A stretch of DNA of 64,000 nt. Origin: Gordonia sp. SID5947. GTDB taxonomy: Bacteria > Actinomycetota > Actinomycetes > Mycobacteriales > Mycobacteriaceae. Position numbers and translations under genes: made by a program. Position 1 is the stretch's first letter. Each line of letters begins with the position of its first letter. The notes beneath the pieces are model-generated. The model worked only from the letters and a program-made list of their open reading frames with translations, made no database searches and was not told the origin of the DNA. The stretch lies in assembly GCF_009862785.1 (NCBI RefSeq), contig NZ_WWHU01000001.1:4340001-4404000 (forward strand), given 5' to 3'. Below are positions 8,020-17,219 of this stretch, piece by piece.

Positions 8020-9198
8020 ATGGTCAGACGACAGGAGCGCAGCAGAGCGGTCCGCCGGACGGCGGCGACGGTCATGGTCGTGTCGCTGGTGGCGGTCATC
8101 GCGGCGGCGACCGGGCAGTTCCTCGGCTGGTTCGCGTCAACTACGCCGGTCACGCTGGAGGCGCCGCGGGCCGGACTCGTGATGAACCCGGACGCCAAGG
8201 TCAAGCTGCGCGGTGTGGAGGTCGGCCGGGTTGCGTCCATCTCGGAGAACGGCGACAACGCGGTCCTGAAGCTCGACATCGCAAGCGACCAGATGGCGCT
8301 CATCCCGGGCAACGTCACCGCCGACATCAAATCGAACACCATCTTCGGTGCGAAGGCGGTGAACCTCGTGGTCCCGTCGACCGGGGCGTCGGGGACGATG
8401 CAGTCGGGTCAGACCATCGACGCCGACCACGTGGTGGTCGAGCTCAACACGGTCTACCAGCAGCTTGTCGACGTGCTCGCGAAGCTGCAGCCCGAGAAGC
8501 TGAACGCGACGCTCGGAGCGATCAACACCGCCCTCTCGGGACGTGGTGATCAGGTCGGCGTGGCCGTCGATCAGTTGTCGAAGCTGGTGGGGACCACCAA
8601 CAAGCATCTCCCCGAGCTCAATTCACTGTTTCGCCAAACCGCCACCGTGACGAATGTGTATGCGGACTCGATGCCGAATCTGATGCGGACGGTCGACAAC
8701 TTCACCTATGTCGGAGACACGTTGGTGGACAACACCGCCAACCTCGACGCACTGCTGATCAATGCGACGGGGATGGCCAACACCATCAACGGCATCCTCG
8801 CCCCGTCGAAATCGACCTTGATCTCGGCGCTGTCGAACCTGAACCCGACGGCCCGGCTGCTCGGCTATCAGGCACCCGGTCTGAAGTGCTTCATCAACGC
8901 GGTCGCGGTGGCCGGTCAGAAGGCCGGACCCATCTTCGGTCTCAACGACGGCCTGCTGAAGCTCAACGCCGGCCTGTTGCCGGGCAAAGAGCCGTACCGC
9001 TATCCCGAAGACCTCCCGACGGTGAATGCGGATGGGCCGCCGACCTGTGTGGACGGGCTGTCCGACCAGGACTCCACCAAGCACACCCCGTTCTACGTGA
9101 GTGACACCGCGGCCGTGCCGTATCAGCCCCGCACCACGCCCAAGGCCGACAAGACAAAGATCTTCCAATTGTTGTTCGGAGCACCGCCCCGTGGATAA
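8020..9198 (+). CDS. mce4A: Mce-family protein Mce4A
   Basis: Mce4A, 392 residues. It has a basic N-terminus, one membrane anchor (about residues 14-38) and the MCE/MlaD domain following it (APRAGLVMNPDAKVKLRGVEVG onward), then a long helical region that would contribute to a periplasm-spanning tube. Mce4A-F together form the needle that brings cholesterol and other steroids across the envelope to YrbE4AB. ATG 8020 is 5 nt past the corrected yrbE4B stop, and the 3' end overlaps mce4B by 8 nt. Confidence 0.93.
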   Translation: MVRRQERSRAVRRTAATVMVVSLVAVIAAATGQFLGWFASTTPVTLEAPRAGLVMNPDAKVKLRGVEVGRVASISENGDNAVLKLDIASDQMALIPGNVTADIKSNTIFGAKAVNLVVPSTGASGTMQSGQTIDADHVVVELNTVYQQLVDVLAKLQPEKLNATLGAINTALSGRGDQVGVAVDQLSKLVGTTNKHLPELNSLFRQTATVTNVYADSMPNLMRTVDNFTYVGDTLVDNTANLDALLINATGMANTINGILAPSKSTLISALSNLNPTARLLGYQAPGLKCFINAVAVAGQKAGPIFGLNDGLLKLNAGLLPGKEPYRYPEDLPTVNADGPPTCVDGLSDQDSTKHTPFYVSDTAAVPYQPRTTPKADKTKIFQLLFGAPPRG

Positions 9199-10249
9199 TC
9201 GTGCCCGCGCATTTCGCGCAACTGTCATCAAGCTCGGAGCCTTCGCGGTTGTGATGATCCTGGTGTTCGTGGCGCTCGTCGTCGTCTTCAGCCAGTACCG
9301 ATCGGGTAAGTCCGAGGAGTACTCCGCACTGTTCACCAGTGCGTCGGCGATGAAGCCGGGCAGCAAGGTGAAGATCGCCGGGGTCCAGGTCGGTTCGGTC
9401 AAGGGTGTATCGCTCACACGCGACAACCAGGCCGAGGTGGAATTCACCGTCGACCAGCAGTACGCGCTGCCGACGTCCGTGCACGCCCTCGTCCGGTACG
9501 AGAATCTGACGGGCGACCGTTACCTCGAACTGCAGAAGGGGACCGGTGACCCGAGCGAGACGATCTCGCCCGGTGACCAGATCCCGGTGGGACAGACCGA
9601 ACCGGCGCTCGACCTCGACAAGCTCCTCGGTGGCTTCAAGCCGTTGTTCCGGACGTTGAACCCGGCTGAGGTGAACGAACTGTCGTCGTCGTTGATCGAC
9701 GTGTTCCAGGGGCAGGGGGCCGGCCTGAACAGCCTGCTGTCGAACACCTCGCAGTTCACCAACGCCCTCGCCGACCGTGACGCGCTGATCGGTCAGGTCA
9801 TCGACAACCTGAACCAGACCCTGACCACCCTCGACAAGGACCGCAAGGGGTTCGACGAGAGCGTCGATCTGCTCCAGCAGCTCGTCAGTGGGCTGTCGGC
9901 GCAGCGCGGCACCATCGGGAACGCGTTGACCCAGACCTCGAAACTGACGAACGGACTGTCCGATCTGCTGGTCTCCACCCGGCCCGACATCCAGTCCTCG
10001 ACGACCAATCTGGGCAAGACATCCGAGCAGTTCCTCAAGGGCGGCGACTACGTGAGCAGCCTGATCCAGCGACTGCCCGGTGACTTCAAGAAGCTGTCGA
10101 ACCTGGGCAGCTACGGCGCGTGGCTGCAGATCTGGCTCTGCAAGGTCCGGATCATCTTCAGTGGTCCCGGAGGTAAGCAGATCAGCTGGACCAACATCGA
10201 TGCGACAGGCGACACGACCGGACCCGGTGGGAGGTGCAAGTTCGAATGA
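9191..10249 (+). CDS. mce4B: Mce-family protein Mce4B
   Basis: Mce4B, 352 residues from GTG 9191, overlapping mce4A. One N-terminal membrane segment (FAVVMILVFVALVVVFSQY) precedes the MCE domain (SAMKPGSKVKIAGVQVGSVK). The helical C-terminal part contains repeated leucine-rich stretches and ends TGPGGRCKFE. It is a needle subunit of the Mce4 steroid importer. Its stop overlaps the mce4C start as ATGA. Confidence 0.92.
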   Translation: MDNRARAFRATVIKLGAFAVVMILVFVALVVVFSQYRSGKSEEYSALFTSASAMKPGSKVKIAGVQVGSVKGVSLTRDNQAEVEFTVDQQYALPTSVHALVRYENLTGDRYLELQKGTGDPSETISPGDQIPVGQTEPALDLDKLLGGFKPLFRTLNPAEVNELSSSLIDVFQGQGAGLNSLLSNTSQFTNALADRDALIGQVIDNLNQTLTTLDKDRKGFDESVDLLQQLVSGLSAQRGTIGNALTQTSKLTNGLSDLLVSTRPDIQSSTTNLGKTSEQFLKGGDYVSSLIQRLPGDFKKLSNLGSYGAWLQIWLCKVRIIFSGPGGKQISWTNIDATGDTTGPGGRCKFE

Positions 10250-11469
10250 GCCTTCCTTTCAGCGGAGTGTTCCGCAACAAACGGACGACGTCCGGCGAAG
10301 CCGACATCGCGCGCGAGGACAAGCGCGGCGGACGCAGTCGCGCGCAGATCGGTGTGATCGGCGTGGTGATCACCGCACTGGTGGTGATCGTGGCGATGCA
10401 GATGGACCGGCTGCCCTACCTTTCGCCGATCAGTACCTACAAGGCCTACTTCGACGATGCGGGTGGCCTGGTCTCGGGCGATGTCGTGACCGTCTCGGGT
10501 GTCAATGTCGGTACGGTGCAGAGTGTTTCGCTGGCGAACACCGACGGCGGCACCAAGGCGCAGGTGACCTTCCGGATGAACGACACCGTGCAGATGGGCA
10601 TCGACTCGCAGGCCGCGATCAAGACCGAGACCGTGCTGGGCCGTCGCAACCTGACGATCGTGCCGCACGGCCCGGACCGCATCCGGCCCGGCGGGGAGAT
10701 ACCCAACGAGAACACCATCGCGCCCTATTCGCTCACCGATGCACTCGAAGGGGCGACGGACACTCTCGCCGAGACCGACACCGACCAGCTCAACAAGGCC
10801 CTCGATGTCATGTCGGACACCTTCTCCGACACGCCTGAGCAGGTGCGCGGAGCCGTCGACGGGGTGGCGCGACTCTCGAAGTCGGTCGCCGATCGCGACG
10901 ACGCGCTGCGCGGTCTGCTCGGCAAGGCCAACCAGGTGACGAAGATCGTGGGCGACCGCAGCGAACAGATCAACCGACTGCTGCTGGACGCGAATTCGCT
11001 TGTCGGCGAGTTGCAGATGCGTCAGGCGGCGATCGCGCAGCTGATCACCGGGACCCGTGATGTGAGCGCACAGATCAGCGGCTTCATCAAGGACAACAAC
11101 GCTCAACTGACGCCGGTCCTCAACAAGCTCGACGGCGTCCTGAAGATCCTCACCGACAACGAGTCGAGCCTACGGTCGGCGATCGACGAACTCGGTCCCT
11201 ACGCCAACGTGCTCGGCGAGGCGGTGGCCTCCGGCCCGTACTTCTCGTCGCTGGTCGGCATCCCGACGTTCGGCGACTACACCGCTGTGTTCATGAAGAC
11301 CCTGCAGCGGAAGTATCCGGAGATCTGGCAAGCCTTCAACTACACGAACCCGTTGAATCCCAACGGTTTCAAGCTGGTTCCCGGGTACGACGACAGCGCG
11401 CCGAAGCCGAAGGCGCCCAAGCTGGAGTATCCGAAGGCGCCGGCTTCGACACCGAAGCAGGGGGGCTGA
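10246..11469 (+). CDS. mce4C: Mce-family protein Mce4C
   Basis: Mce4C, 407 residues from ATG 10246, which overlaps the mce4B stop (ATGA). gggagg lies 11 nt upstream, and GTG 10234 is a possible alternative start. A charged N-terminus (residues 1-35) precedes one membrane segment (IGVIGVVITALVVIVAM) and the MCE domain (DDAGGLVSGDVVTVSGVNVG). Long amphipathic helices follow, then a Pro/Lys-rich tail. It belongs to the Mce4 steroid transport complex. Confidence 0.92.
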   Translation: MSLPFSGVFRNKRTTSGEADIAREDKRGGRSRAQIGVIGVVITALVVIVAMQMDRLPYLSPISTYKAYFDDAGGLVSGDVVTVSGVNVGTVQSVSLANTDGGTKAQVTFRMNDTVQMGIDSQAAIKTETVLGRRNLTIVPHGPDRIRPGGEIPNENTIAPYSLTDALEGATDTLAETDTDQLNKALDVMSDTFSDTPEQVRGAVDGVARLSKSVADRDDALRGLLGKANQVTKIVGDRSEQINRLLLDANSLVGELQMRQAAIAQLITGTRDVSAQISGFIKDNNAQLTPVLNKLDGVLKILTDNESSLRSAIDELGPYANVLGEAVASGPYFSSLVGIPTFGDYTAVFMKTLQRKYPEIWQAFNYTNPLNPNGFKLVPGYDDSAPKPKAPKLEYPKAPASTPKQGG

Positions 11470-11470
11470 C

Positions 11471-12736
11471 ATGGGCATCGGTAAACGCGTCTGGGCGGTC
11501 ATCGCCGCGGTCGTACTGGCGATCTTGGTGATCGTCATCGGCTTCGTGGGTTTCACCAAGGCGACCACCAACACCATCACGGCGTACTTCCCGTCCGCGG
11601 GCGGACTCTACGACGGCGACCCCGTGAGGGTTCTCGGCGTGAACGTCGGCAAGGTGACCTCGGTCTCGCCGCGCGACGGTGACGTCGAGATCAAGATGCA
11701 GGTGGACAAGGACACTCCGATTCCGGCGGACGCCAAAGCTGTGGTGGTCGCCCAGAGTCTGGTGTCGGGCAGGTTCGTCCAACTGACGCCGGTCTATGCA
11801 GGTGGACCGAAGATGGCCGAGAACGCCGACATCCCGATGAACCGGACGGCGGTCCCAGTCGAATGGGACGACATCAAAAAGCAGCTCTCCAAGCTGACCG
11901 AGGCGGTCGGGCCCAAGGGCGCCGACCCCGGGTCGGCGGCCAAGGTGATCGACGTCGCGGACAAGAACCTCGACGGCAACGGGGCAGCGATCAATGCCTC
12001 CATCAAGGAACTCTCCGACGTGATGGGCACGCTCTCGGCAGGCCGCGGCGATCTTTTCGCCACCATCCGCAGTCTGCAGAAGCTCACCGACGCGTTGTCG
12101 ACGAGCCATGAGCAGCTGATGCAGTTCAACGGTCGCATCGCATCGGTCAGCAAGGTACTCGGCGACAACACCGACGAGCTGAACGGTGCCCTGCACAATC
12201 TCGATTCCGCGATGTCGGATGTGCAGGACTTCATCGACAAGAACGGCAAGGCGCTCTCCGGCTCGGTGAAGAACCTCTCGGACACCACGAAGATCCTGGC
12301 GGACAAGGACGAACAGATCCGCGGTCTGCTGCACTCGGGGCCACACCAGCTGGCGAACTTCTACAACATCTACAACCCGATGACCGGCTCGCTGTCGGGC
12401 ATCTTCGGTCTGGGCATGGGTGCCAATCTGATCACCCTGCTGTGCGGATCGATGCAAGCCAACGACCGGCCCGGGCAGAGTCAGGCAGAGGTGGACAAGT
12501 GCGTGGACACGCTCGCGCCGGTGCTCTCCTCGATCTCGATGAACTATCCGCCGTTCCTGACCAATCCGGTCACCGGGATCAATGCGCGGCCCGACCAAAT
12601 CCAGTACCAGAACGCCGACGTCAAGGCCCGCGCGCAGGCGGGGATCCGGCAGCAGGATGCGCAGACCCGCAAGAACGACAACAGCGGTGGCAGTGCCCTC
12701 GGCAATCTCCTCGTGCCTTTCGGGGGTGAGAACTGA
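11471..12736 (+). CDS. mce4D: Mce-family protein Mce4D
   Basis: Mce4D, 421 residues. The N-terminal membrane segment (VWAVIAAVVLAILVIVIGFV) is followed by the MCE domain (PSAGGLYDGDPVRVLGVNVG), a helical region and a Gln/Asn-rich C-terminus. The start is 1 nt after the mce4C stop, and the last base is shared with the mce4E start. It is a Mce4 steroid importer subunit. Confidence 0.92.
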   Translation: MGIGKRVWAVIAAVVLAILVIVIGFVGFTKATTNTITAYFPSAGGLYDGDPVRVLGVNVGKVTSVSPRDGDVEIKMQVDKDTPIPADAKAVVVAQSLVSGRFVQLTPVYAGGPKMAENADIPMNRTAVPVEWDDIKKQLSKLTEAVGPKGADPGSAAKVIDVADKNLDGNGAAINASIKELSDVMGTLSAGRGDLFATIRSLQKLTDALSTSHEQLMQFNGRIASVSKVLGDNTDELNGALHNLDSAMSDVQDFIDKNGKALSGSVKNLSDTTKILADKDEQIRGLLHSGPHQLANFYNIYNPMTGSLSGIFGLGMGANLITLLCGSMQANDRPGQSQAEVDKCVDTLAPVLSSISMNYPPFLTNPVTGINARPDQIQYQNADVKARAQAGIRQQDAQTRKNDNSGGSALGNLLVPFGGEN

Positions 12737-13986
12737 TGCGCCGCACGGGATTGGCCGCCCTTCTGGTGGTCGTGATGGCCGGCCTGTCGGCGTGTAGTTT
12801 CCAGGGACTCAACAGCCTGGCGATCCCGGGTGCGCAGGGCACCGGGAACGGTTCGTACGAGATCTCCGCGATCATCCCGACGGCGGCCGGCCTGGAATCC
12901 AACGCGCCGGTGATGATCGACGACGCGACCGTCGGCAGCGTCGGACCGATCACGTTGCAGGACTGGAATGCCCACGTGGACATCCGGCTGGACCCGGGCG
13001 TGAAGGTGCCGCGTGGGTCCCACGTGATGGTCGGTATGACGAGCGTGCTGGGATCGTCACATCTCCAGATCGTCCAGCCGGAGAATCCGACCGGCGGCGT
13101 GATGGAGGCGGGGGACGAGATCCCGCTCACCAAATGTCCTGAGCAGTCGAACATCACGACGAGTCCGGGCGCCCCGGCGGTGCCGGACATCAACGCGGCA
13201 CAACAGGTGGCGGCATGCACATACCCGACCACCGAGCAGGTGCTGAGCTCGTTGTCGGTGGTGCTCAACGGTGGTGGTCTCGCTCAGTTCGGCGACATCG
13301 TGCACGAGATGAACTCTGTCTTCACCGGCCGTCAGGAGACGATCCGCAAGCTCGTCCCGCGACTCGACACCCTGGTCGGTGATCTGAACCGGCAGAAGGC
13401 CAACATCATCAGGGCGACGGAGGGACTCGATCGGCTGGCGGCGTCGATCAACGAGCAGACGCCGACGGTGGAGAAGGCTCTCTCGGACGGGCCGGAGATC
13501 CTCGGGCTCCTCAACGAGCAGAAGCAGCAGTTCATCGACACGCTGGGAGCGTTGGGGAAGCTGTCGAAGACGAGCAACGACATCCTCGACGCCAACGACA
13601 AGGACATCAAGACCATCGTCTCGAACCTGGCGCCGGTGCTCGATCAGCTGCAGGCGACCGGACCGGCGCTCACACAGTCGCTGGGCTTCTTCCTCACCTT
13701 CCCGTTCTACGAGGGGGCCATTCCCAAGATCGTCAAGGGTGACTACGTGAACAGCGACCTCGTGCTCGACCTGAGTTTCCAACGGTTGTCCCGCGGCCTG
13801 CTCTCCTCGGTGGGTCTCGTCGGACCCGAAGGCATCGTCGGGCGGCAGGCCGGTGCGGCCAAGCGCGGCCTCGACCCGTTCACCTCGCCGCTGAGCCCGG
13901 CGGGCATGCAGCCGCGTGAGAAGAAGCCGTCCGGCCGCACCCCGGCCTCCTCGGCTCCGACATCGAAGAAGAGCGGGGGGAACTGA
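12736..13986 (+). CDS. mce4E: Mce-family lipoprotein Mce4E (LprN)
   Basis: Mce4E, 416 residues. It is the lipoprotein member of the set: hydrophobic signal sequence with lipobox LSAC, lipidated Cys20. The MCE domain (PTAAGLESNAPVMIDDATVG) and a helical region follow, then a Ser/Pro/Lys-rich tail. Lipid anchoring in place of the N-terminal span is typical of the E subunit in every mce operon. It overlaps mce4D and mce4F by one base each. Confidence 0.92.
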   Translation: MRRTGLAALLVVVMAGLSACSFQGLNSLAIPGAQGTGNGSYEISAIIPTAAGLESNAPVMIDDATVGSVGPITLQDWNAHVDIRLDPGVKVPRGSHVMVGMTSVLGSSHLQIVQPENPTGGVMEAGDEIPLTKCPEQSNITTSPGAPAVPDINAAQQVAACTYPTTEQVLSSLSVVLNGGGLAQFGDIVHEMNSVFTGRQETIRKLVPRLDTLVGDLNRQKANIIRATEGLDRLAASINEQTPTVEKALSDGPEILGLLNEQKQQFIDTLGALGKLSKTSNDILDANDKDIKTIVSNLAPVLDQLQATGPALTQSLGFFLTFPFYEGAIPKIVKGDYVNSDLVLDLSFQRLSRGLLSSVGLVGPEGIVGRQAGAAKRGLDPFTSPLSPAGMQPREKKPSGRTPASSAPTSKKSGGN

Positions 13987-15425
13987 TGAAGATCACGCGC
14001 TTTGTCCGTATCCAGCTGCTCATCTTCGCGATAGTCACGGTGATCTCGCTGATCGCGATGGCGATCTTCTACATCCGGATCCCGTCGATGTTCGGCATCG
14101 GCGAGTACCGCGTCGAGGTGAAACTGCCGAGCAGCGGAGGCCTCTACCAGAACGCGAACGTCAGTTTTCGGGGCGTCAACGTCGGCAAGGTGACGGCCGT
14201 CAAACTGACCGAGAACGGTGTGGTGGCCGATCTGTCGATCGGCAACGGAACCGAGATCCCGGTGTCGTCGCAGGCCGCGGTGCGCAGCGTCTCGGCGATC
14301 GGTGAGCAGTACGTGGAGTTCACCCCGGTGCCCAATGGGCCGACCGGTCACCTGCACGACGGCTCGGTGGTCGACAGCGGGCAGGTGCCCGTCGAGATCT
14401 CGACGATGCTCGACCAGGCGAACGCGTTGCTCGGGAAGGTCGGCGACACCAAACTGCGTTCGGTGATGGACGAGGCCTTCGAGGCCTTCAACGGCACCGG
14501 TGAGCAACTGCAACGTCTGCTGGATTCGATGACACTGCTGGTCGGCGACGCCTCCAAGAACACCGAGCCGCTGATGAAGCTCATCGACCAGGCCGGACCG
14601 CTGCTGTCCACCCAGTCGCAGACCGCCGACGACATCCGCTCGTGGACCGCCGACGTCACGAAGTTCACCGACCAGCTGAGGGCCAACAACCCCGAGGTCA
14701 CCGACATCCTCCAGAAGGGCCCGTCCACGGCGTCGCAGACGCAGGAACTGTTCTCGTCGATGAACCAGACGCTGCCGATGCTCATCTCGAATCTGGGTGT
14801 GTCAGCGAAGACGCTGGCCGTCTACCACCCGAATCTGCAGCAGATCGTGGTGATCTATCCGCGACTGATCGCCGCCTTGGTGACAGCGCTGAACACGGAG
14901 AACGGCCACTACGGGGCAAACGTGGACTTCGCGCTGGGGTTCCAGGACCCGGGAACCTGCACGATGGGCTTCATCCCCGCGTCGCAGTGGCGATCGCCGG
15001 CGGTTCAGACCGCCCGGGACATCCCGCCCGGCATGCTGTGTCGCGTGCCGCAGGATTCGAACCTGGCGGTGCGTGGTGCCCGCAACTTCCCGTGCGCGGA
15101 GTTCCCGGGCCGCCGGGCGCCCACGCCGGAGGAATGCCGCACGGGTTACAAGCCGAAGGGGGAGAACGTCCCCTTCCCGAAGGGCCTGCCCTTCGGGCTC
15201 AAAGCGCCGGTGAGCGGGCAGGCGAAGCCTGCGGCCGGTGAGGCAACCCAGGCCACTCCGTCGAGCTACACGCCCGGCGCCGCGGTGTATGCCACCCCGT
15301 ACGATCCGAAGACGGGTGACTACATCGGTCCGGACGGCAAGACCTACAACGCCGGTCTCGGGCAGGATTCACAAGGACAAGACAGTACATGGGAGAGCAT
15401 GATCAGCAGCACGGTGCAGAAGTGA
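13986..15425 (+). CDS. mce4F: Mce-family protein Mce4F
   Basis: Mce4F, 479 residues. The N-terminal membrane segment (LLIFAIVTVISLIAMAIFYI) is followed by the MCE domain (PSSGGLYQNANVSFRGVNVG), a helical region and a C-terminal extension containing four cysteines and YDPKTGDYIGPDGKTY. That extension resembles the C-terminal domains of other F subunits. It is the last core subunit of the steroid importer, and its 3' end overlaps the next gene's possible start (ATG 15389 or GTG 15422). Confidence 0.92.
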   Translation: MKITRFVRIQLLIFAIVTVISLIAMAIFYIRIPSMFGIGEYRVEVKLPSSGGLYQNANVSFRGVNVGKVTAVKLTENGVVADLSIGNGTEIPVSSQAAVRSVSAIGEQYVEFTPVPNGPTGHLHDGSVVDSGQVPVEISTMLDQANALLGKVGDTKLRSVMDEAFEAFNGTGEQLQRLLDSMTLLVGDASKNTEPLMKLIDQAGPLLSTQSQTADDIRSWTADVTKFTDQLRANNPEVTDILQKGPSTASQTQELFSSMNQTLPMLISNLGVSAKTLAVYHPNLQQIVVIYPRLIAALVTALNTENGHYGANVDFALGFQDPGTCTMGFIPASQWRSPAVQTARDIPPGMLCRVPQDSNLAVRGARNFPCAEFPGRRAPTPEECRTGYKPKGENVPFPKGLPFGLKAPVSGQAKPAAGEATQATPSSYTPGAAVYATPYDPKTGDYIGPDGKTYNAGLGQDSQGQDSTWESMISSTVQK

Positions 15426-16359
15426 CCTCGGATAAACCCGAGGACACCACGCCCGACCCCAGCCCGGAAACCACGGAGGATTCTGCGTCGGCCCCGTCGA
15501 CGCCTGTTCGGCGTGCCCCGGTTCGCAAGGCCCCGCTCGGTCGGGGCCGGAAACGACCGTCGCAGCCGGCAGAGGGCGGCGGTGACAAGCCGGCGTCCGA
15601 AGTGTCGTCGTCGGAGGGCGCCGACGCGGCTTCCGCCGAACCGGTGGGCGCCGATGAACCGGCGGCTGTCACTGATCCCGGCACCACCACTGCGGGTGCG
15701 GAGCGCGCGAGCACCGGCGACTCCGGCGTCGAGGAGAGGACCACCGCGGTCGCGGGGAACAGGTCACCTATCGCGAGCGTCGGCGTGCGCGCACCGCAGC
15801 GGCGCAGCGCAGCCGTGACAGCCGTCTGACCGGCGACGGCTCGTCGGTCCGTTACAAGGGCACCGACTCGTCGAGGACGAAGCACATCGTCCTGGCGTCG
15901 GTGTGCGGTCTCGTGATCGTGGCGCTCGTCGCGGTCTCGGTGGTGTTCGCAGTCGGCATCAACCGCTATGACGAGAAGAACGACCTGCGTGCCGAGTACT
16001 CGGACTTCGCGTCCCAGATGATCGTCAACCTGACCACGCTGAACCCGGACAGCGTCGACGACGCGCTGAAGACGCTGCAGGACAAGACGAGTGGCAAAGC
16101 CCAGCAGCAGATGCAGGACTCGATGAAGCAGGCCGTCGGGCTGGTCAAGGACCAGAAGATCGACACCAAGACAACGATCTTGTCGGAGGCCGTCACCAAG
16201 GCGGAGCCGGACGAGGGAACCGCCATCGTCGTCTACGGATGGCAGATGAAGAATCCGGATCCCAAGGAGGAGACGATCGTTCAGACGTTCCGGTGGCGGG
16301 TGCAGATGACCCGGATCAACGGCGACCTCAAGATGACCAACTTCGAGTGGGTGACGTAG
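15389..16359 (+). CDS. Mce-associated membrane protein (frameshifted)
   Basis: Homologue by position of the Mce-associated proteins Rv3493c/Rv3492c. The first about 120 residues are a low-complexity Pro/Ala/Glu/Ser cytoplasmic tail. After the frame break come a basic stretch ([17 protein letters not shown]), a membrane span (VCGLVIVALVAVSVVFAVGI) and an extracytoplasmic NTF2-like domain. The break is at GGGG 15754-15757, and one extra G joins the halves into about 323 residues. ATG 15389 has aagga upstream; GTG 15422 overlaps the mce4F stop as GTGA and is equally plausible. Mas proteins stabilise Mce complexes. Confidence 0.75.
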
Positions 16360-16962
16360 ATGCGTGTCACCACCGGTCGCATCGTCGCGGCATCATTGGT
16401 CATCCTGCTCGTCGCCGCGACGGCGGTGACGGTCTTCCTCGGTATTCGGTTCTTCGACGACCGGGCCACCGAGAACGCCCGCAATTCCTCGCTGGAGGCG
16501 GCAAAGGGCTATGCCACCACCATGTTCGGGTACACGCCGGAGAATGTCGATCAGCACATCGCGGAGTCGAAGTCGGTGTTGACCGGGGCGGCCAAGCCGA
16601 CCTACGACGACCTCGTCACCAAGAACAATCTCGCCGCCGAGGTGCGTAAGCAGGGTGTCGTGTCCGCGGTGACCATCCAGGACGCAGGCGTGGTGACCAA
16701 CACCAAGGACACCTCGCAGGTGCTGATCTTCATGAATCAGTCGGTCACCCGTAACAAGAAGGAACTCGTCCGCGTCGACCCGAGTCGCCTGACCTTCACC
16801 ATGGTCAAGCAGGGGGATCGGTGGATGATCAACGGGATCGATGTGATCACCGACGATTCGTTCCGTAGCCGCATCGAACAGACGGACACGCCACCGCCCG
16901 GTGCTGTGCCGTTGCCGGCGCCATCGTCTACGCCTGCCCCGTCCTCGCCGCCTGCCGGCTGA
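16360..16962 (+). CDS. Mce-associated membrane protein, second copy
   Basis: Mce-associated protein of 200 residues starting directly after the preceding stop (TAG-ATG). One N-terminal span (GRIVAASLVILLVAATAVTVFL) is followed by an extracytoplasmic NTF2-like domain and a Pro/Ser-rich tail. It is the last gene of the mce4 transcription unit, and it ends before a repeat copy and a strong hairpin. Its function is assumed from position; it probably supports assembly or stability of the Mce4 importer. Confidence 0.85.
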   Translation: MRVTTGRIVAASLVILLVAATAVTVFLGIRFFDDRATENARNSSLEAAKGYATTMFGYTPENVDQHIAESKSVLTGAAKPTYDDLVTKNNLAAEVRKQGVVSAVTIQDAGVVTNTKDTSQVLIFMNQSVTRNKKELVRVDPSRLTFTMVKQGDRWMINGIDVITDDSFRSRIEQTDTPPPGAVPLPAPSSTPAPSSPPAG

Positions 16963-16997
16963 CGAAATCACTCTGGGGTCACGGACCCTGTCGGAGA

Positions 16998-17156
16998 TCT
17001 CGATACGCGCCCTCGCTTCGCTCGGGTGCTACTCGATCGCCGGATGGTGGCTGGGTGCTACTCGATCGGCGGATGGTGGCTCGGGTGCCATTCGATCGGC
17101 GACGCCATGTTCTGTTGGTCGAGTAGTCGACGAGCTTGCGAGGAGACGTATCGAGA
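16998..17156. repeat. Complete intergenic copy of the dispersed TIR repeat
   Basis: Ends tctcgatacg (16998-17007) and cgtatcgaga (17147-17156) are exact reverse complements. Inside, a 29-bp unit beginning gggtgctactcgatcg is present twice plus one degenerate copy. The right part, ggtcgagtagtcgacgag then gcgaggagacgtatcgaga, is nearly identical to the copy at the end of ispD. It occupies the 257-bp gap between the mce4 operon and the convergent aldehyde dehydrogenase, with no gene in it. Confidence 0.85.
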
Positions 17157-17171
17157 CCTCGCGCGAACAGA

Positions 17172-17206
17172 AACGGGGCCGACCACGTGTGGTGGTCGGC
17201 CCCGTT
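17172..17206. terminator. Bidirectional hairpin between mce4 operon and aldehyde dehydrogenase
   Basis: Perfect 15-bp stem: aacggggccgaccac (17172-17186) and gtggtcggccccgtt (17192-17206) around a 5-nt loop. On the minus strand the stem is followed by tttctgttcg, so it best fits termination of the aldehyde dehydrogenase message. It can also stop the rightward mce4 transcript. Confidence 0.8.
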
Positions 17207-17219
17207 CTCCTGTGAGAGA

